From Ricinus communis (lineage: Eukaryota; Streptophyta; Magnoliopsida; Malpighiales; Euphorbiaceae), in NCBI RefSeq assembly GCF_019578655.1, contig NC_063257.1:10726001-10790000 (forward strand): 64,000 bases of DNA, read 5' to 3'. The position numbers and the translations under genes are program-made. This document shows, piece by piece, positions 59,727 to 64,000 of the stretch (positions within the stretch are counted from its first letter, which is position 1; each line of letters opens with the position of its first letter). The notes beneath the pieces are model-generated. The model saw nothing but the letters and a program-made list of their open reading frames with translations, was not told the origin of the DNA and ran no database searches.

Positions 59727-60048
59727 AAATATTAAATTTATATAGTTTAATGGTATATAGATATTTAGTGCAGGCTGAATACAATATTGTAAAAGCATCC
59801 TATAATTCACTCAATATTCTATGATAAAACAAAATTGACCAATCCATTTTTGTTTTCTATTAATATTAAATTGTGATATTTTTAGTTAAATATTAAATTT
59901 ATATAGTTTAATGGTTTATAGATATTTAGTGCAGGCTGAATACAATATTGTAAAAGCATCCTATAATTTACTCAATATTCTATGATAAAACAAAATTGAC
60001 CAATCCATTTTTGTTTTCTATTAATATTAAATTGTGATATTTTTAGTT
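59727..60048. repeat. 161-base tandem duplication
   Basis: Two nearly identical units start with AAATATTAAATTTATATAG at 59727 and 59888. Only one or two differences are visible (GGTATATAG/GGTTTATAG, ATTCACTC/ATTTACTC), so the duplication is young. Confidence 0.92.
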
Positions 60049-60464
60049 TGTTTTCAAGTTCAAAGCAAAAATTTGGCCTTATATATGAATAGATTTGTTT
60101 GGTCTTCAGTATATGCATGGTCAAGTAAAGAGGAAATAAGACCCTGAATTCAAAACTTCCAACTTTGCCTGTATGGTCAAGAGTTCTGTCTTGGGCTTAA
60201 AAACATATATCAGACAAATATTTTCCCTTTACCCAACAATATCAATTTCTCCACACTTCTTTTTCATGACAGAAAATTGAATTTGAGGGCAATGGCTGCT
60301 ACTTAAAGCTGGCCGGTCCTCCGTTTCGAATGGACCAACTCCATTGCAGAAAGCTTCAGATTTCCACTAGAAAGTTTGACACAACTAGAAGGTCAAGGAA
60401 AAGTCATAAATAAGAGTGACCTTTGTGGTGGGTAGATCACAATTAATATATTCATTTAAGGCTG

Positions 60465-60465
<1 letters not shown>

Positions 60466-60495
<30 letters not shown>
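60466..60495. repeat. (AT)n microsatellite in the gene E promoter
   Basis: About 15 AT units in the position where the core promoter TATA box should be. Length variation here could affect transcription. Confidence 0.85.
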
Positions 60496-60500
<5 letters not shown>

Positions 60501-60578
60501 ACCTTTTGTTGTATTCAAGAGTTGAAATTCTTGCCTTGCTGTACTGCTAAGTAAAGAATTAATTCTCACTTCCATTCT

Positions 60579-63500
60579 ATGGCTCCTTTAGCCACTTCTG
60601 AGAAAAAATATGATGTCTTCCTTAGTTTTAGAGGTGAGGATACTCGTGATAATTTTACTAGTCATCTTTATTCAGCTCTGAACAAGAAAAAGATCTTTAC
60701 GTTCATGGATAAGGAAATCAAGAGAGGAGAAGAAATTTCGCCATCGATCGCGAAAGCCATCAAAGGGTCGAAGCTCTCTGTGATTATTTTCTCTGAGAAG
60801 TATGCGTTTTCAAAATGGTGCTTGGATGAACTTACAAAGATTCTTGAATGCAAGAAAATGAATGGGCAAATTGTAATACCGGTGTTCTATAGAGTGGATC
60901 CAGTGCATGTACGAAATCAAAGGGGAAGCTTTGCATGTGCATTTGCTAAACATGAAGAAACTTTGAAGGAGAGAATGGAGAAGGTGGAGAGCTGGAGAAG
61001 TGCCTTGAATGAAGCAGGTAGCATATCTGGGTGGAATTCACTGGTAGCTAGGTACAATCTCTATACACTCTTTTATATATATATATATATATATATAATA
61101 AAACTAATTTTATTAATTTAATCTTTAACGAGGAAGAAACATAATATTAGGATGTTGAACTATCCAAAGCCATCAGGTCCCCAAGTACACCTGAGATTGA
61201 ACCTAAGCATCATAATATCATGTGAAGAAACCTTCAAGCACACCTTAGTTACATAAATATAAACAAAATTAAATGGTCACTCTTATACACTCATACTGTG
61301 AGATAATAATATAAATGATTAATTTATATAGTTTCAGATAATAATATAAATTGTCACTAAATTAAGTGGAAACCGTTTGTATTATTATTATCTTGAATTA
61401 TTTATGTCAATTCTTTATTTGGAATAAAAGTTTGACACTTTATTTCTTACTTATTTATGTAGTTTTCTTTACCGTTATCGAATCTTTGGTTTATAAATAC
61501 TATTACTTTTTTTTTCAGAAAGAAATGTATGAATAAAGAAATTTTATTTTTTTTTATGATTTTTTTCTTGCTTATTTGAGACGGATATGCCTTTTATTTT
61601 CACCATATTCTGATGTGAATATTACATATTAAAATACGGTGGAGTAGCAGAGAGAGCTCAGTAAGATAAATGGACCCAATAATTAATGAAAAGTCAAAAA
61701 AAAAAAGTGTTTGATTTTGCTCCATTCAAATCTAAATGACTTCAATATCTAATTCTAAACTAAAATCTAGAATCCAAAATGTTTCATTTTGTTTTGGTCA
61801 AAGTCTCATCTCAATCTATTTTGGTCTCAACTCGTTTCAGTCACTTTGTTCAATCTCTTTTTAATCGAGATAATTTTATTTTATATCTTAATATTTGTAA
61901 CTCAACTTTAAAATATAATTTATTCAAACTTAATGGATAGAAAGAACATTTTTGATAAAATATAGTTTTCTATACTATATCAATTATATTTATAATTAAA
62001 TTAAATTATTTGAATCTAAATAAATGTGAATAAGTAGCTATTAAATTAATATATTTAGAAATATCAACTTTTACTATTAAATTCATAATTTTAATTAATT
62101 TTATATTGTATATATAAAATGGAACAAGTCGCATAGTGAAATAGTCCCTAACTGAATTATACGATCTTAATAAAAAAAAAAATTAGTACATTATTTTTAT
62201 TTTTATCCAATTATAAAATAGATTTTTTTTTGCTCCATTTATTGAATTTTAACAGAATATTTTATAAAAAAGAAAAGGCTAGATTACTGTTAAAGAAGTC
62301 TACTGTTATAAGTATTTTTTTTTTAATTATAAACAATCAATGCGAAATTTCACTTAATGAGAAGATGAAGATTTAAATTTTTTTTTTAATTATAGACAAT
62401 CAAGGCGAATTTCACTTAATGAGAATGTAAAGATCTCTAGACAATCGCTCTTACCATTTAAACTAAGTATTAAATATTAATTTAATATTTAATTCTGTTA
62501 ATAAATTAATAAAATTAAAATAATAACATTTTTTACAGATTTATATATTATTACGGTACATTAGAATAATTCGTTATTATAACATATGACTCTATGTTTT
62601 CTTTTTCTTTCAATGATTGCTGGAATTCTTTTTAATGAATTAACAATTGGGTCACGTCTTTGAATCCATCTATTATGATAACGTATGACATCAGACCTGG
62701 AGTTTTTCTTTTTTTTTCTTTTTTAATTTATAAGTTTTCTTTTTCTTTTTCTATTTGTTAGGCCCGAATCCAAACTTATTGAGGAAATTGTCAAAGACAT
62801 TTCGAAGAAATTAAATCAGACTTCTCCAAGTCATTCTATTGGTTTGGTTGGAATAGATTCACGCCTTGAGCAAATTGAATCTATGCTGTGCTTGGACATG
62901 TCGGACGTTCGTATCATAGGAGTATGGGGCATGGGGGGCATAGGCAAGACCACTCTTGCTGGAGCTATATTTGATCAAATTTCTGCTCAATACGAAAGTT
63001 CTTACTTTCTTGGAAATGTTAGAGAACAACTGAAAAGATGTTTGCTTGCTGAACTGCGAGAGAAGCTTTTTTCAAAGATATTGGAGGAAAAGAATTTGGA
63101 TACAAGAACTCCTAATTTGGGGAATACATTTCTGAAGGACCGGCTCTCTCGTAAAAAGATACTTGTTGTTCTCGATGATGTTGATAGCACAATGCAATTG
63201 CAAGAATTACTGCCTGGACAACATGATTTATTTGGTCCAGGAAGCAGAATCATCGTTACGAGTAGAGACAAGCAAGTTCTTAAAAATGTTGTTGATGAAA
63301 TTTACAAGGTTGAGGGATTGAACCAACATGAAGCTCTTCAGCTGTTTTCCTTGAATGCCTTCAAGAAAAACAGCCCCACAAATGACCGTGTAGAAATTTC
63401 AACAAGGGTTGCAGATTATGCAAAAGGTAACCCATTAGCTCTCAGAGTTCTGGGTTGTGCTTTGTTTGATAAAAGTAAGGAAGATTGGGAGAGTGCATTG

Positions 63501-64000
63501 GAAAAACTACGAAATGTTCCGAATGGTGAAATTCAAAAAGTTCTGAGGTTCAGTTATGATGGGCTAGACCGTGAAGAGAGAAACATATTTCTTGATATTG
63601 CATGTTTCTTCAGAGGGGAAGATCGGAATTATGCAACGAAAATACTAGACGGATGTTATTCTTCTGTGGGTTTCATTATAAGTACTTTGATTGACAAGTC
63701 TCTTGTAAGTGTTTATCGTAGCAAGTTAGAGATGCATGATTTGCTACAAGAAACGGGTTGGAGCATTGTTCGTGAAGAACCTGAGCTTGAAAAGCGTAGC
63801 AGGTTATGGAATCCTAAAGATGTTTATTATGTATTGACAAAAAAGAAGGTAAAATTCCAGAACCATCAACTTCCTTCTTTTCTGGTTTTCATTTTTTCTT
63901 CAATATTATCTCATTTTTCAAGTACTTGATTATCAGGGAACTAAAGCAATCGAAGGCATATCTTTAGACTTGTCTACAACAAGAGAAATGCACTTGGAAT
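60579..64000 (+). CDS. TNL gene E: TIR-NB-ARC immune receptor, 3' end outside window
   Basis: The exons are 60579-61051, 62762-63848 and 63937 to the window end, all joining in frame. The TIR domain (about residues 9-157) is canonical: YDVFLSFRGEDTR, Ser28-His29 in helix A, a BB-loop with KRGEEI, and the putative NAD-cleaving Glu84 in KWCLDEL. NB-ARC is intact: GMGGIGKTT with Lys220, LVVLDDVD, SRIIVTSRDK, KGNPLAL, FLDIACFF and EMHDL. The third exon opens with GTKAIEGISLDLS, the usual first LRR-linker exon. Intron 1 is long (1710 bases) and contains an AT microsatellite at 61073-61097. The NB-ARC fragments at 46358 and 57034 derive from a close relative. No lesion is visible, so it is the most canonical TNL in the window besides gene B. 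Confidence 0.92.
61073..61097. repeat. (AT)n microsatellite in intron 1 of gene E
   Basis: About 12 AT units immediately after the exon 1 donor site. Confidence 0.85.

Larger units (their letters stand above)
58360..60578. other. Intergenic region upstream of TNL gene E
   Basis: 58365-58540 is diverged DEFL upstream flank. 58949-58972 repeats the ATTGGACAATTGAGTCAGAA phrase found at the minisatellite (51755). 59215-60180 is related to 53400-53780 and includes a 161-base tandem duplication. An AT run at 60466-60495 lies about 85-115 bases before the gene E start, where a TATA box is expected. Confidence 0.5.

Noticed and set aside
1..64000. CRISPR arrays, rRNA operons, bacterial-style operons
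   Set aside because: None seen. The window is plant nuclear DNA, and the short repeats present are microsatellites, minisatellites and transposon remnants.

Overview
This is plant nuclear DNA: spliced genes with GT-AG introns, AT-rich intergenic sequence, Copia and LTR-type retroelements, FAR1-type transposase remnants and a cluster of TIR-NB-LRR (TNL) immune receptor genes. TNLs exclude grasses. The overall look fits a eudicot, possibly a woody rosid of the Malpighiales, but that placement is a guess.

Layout. 1-1383: 3' end of a D-isomer-specific 2-hydroxyacid dehydrogenase gene. 1909-2272: broken fragment of a plastid HSP70 gene (minus strand). 4818-6534: a large AT-rich palindrome (foldback element). 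7848-12216: TNL-type gene A, whose TIR exon survives only as a relic. 13600-18431 (minus) and 19474-23836 (plus): two complete five-exon TNL genes, B and C, head to head across about 1 kb. 27509-36058: TNL pseudogene D, split in its TIR exon by a 5.0 kb Copia element with target-site duplication ATCAA. 38240-58007: five small intronless genes for near-identical 86-residue, ten-cysteine secreted defensin-like (DEFL) peptides, all on the minus strand, interspersed with a 2.3 kb solo LTR, a decayed FAR1-type transposase gene and an NB-ARC fragment. 60579-64000: 5' part of an apparently intact TNL gene E, running off the window.

The right part of the DEFL region (about 53.9-58.36 kb) is a recent, internally deleted copy of about 38.17-47.68 kb. 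The join lies at 55502/55503 and 5055 bp (39772-44826 of the source) are missing from it. DEFL copy 4 is a mosaic: its upstream flank is copy-1 type, while its distal coding part is copy-2/5 type, which suggests gene conversion.

Biologically this is an immunity-related accessory region with intracellular receptors (TNLs) and secreted cysteine-rich peptides, shaped by tandem duplication, conversion and transposon insertion. Genes B and C are the best candidates for a functional paired-receptor unit, because C has an atypical TIR domain and B a canonical one. The DEFL array is the most unusual feature: five open copies with an almost invariant cysteine domain in the middle of a decaying TNL cluster.
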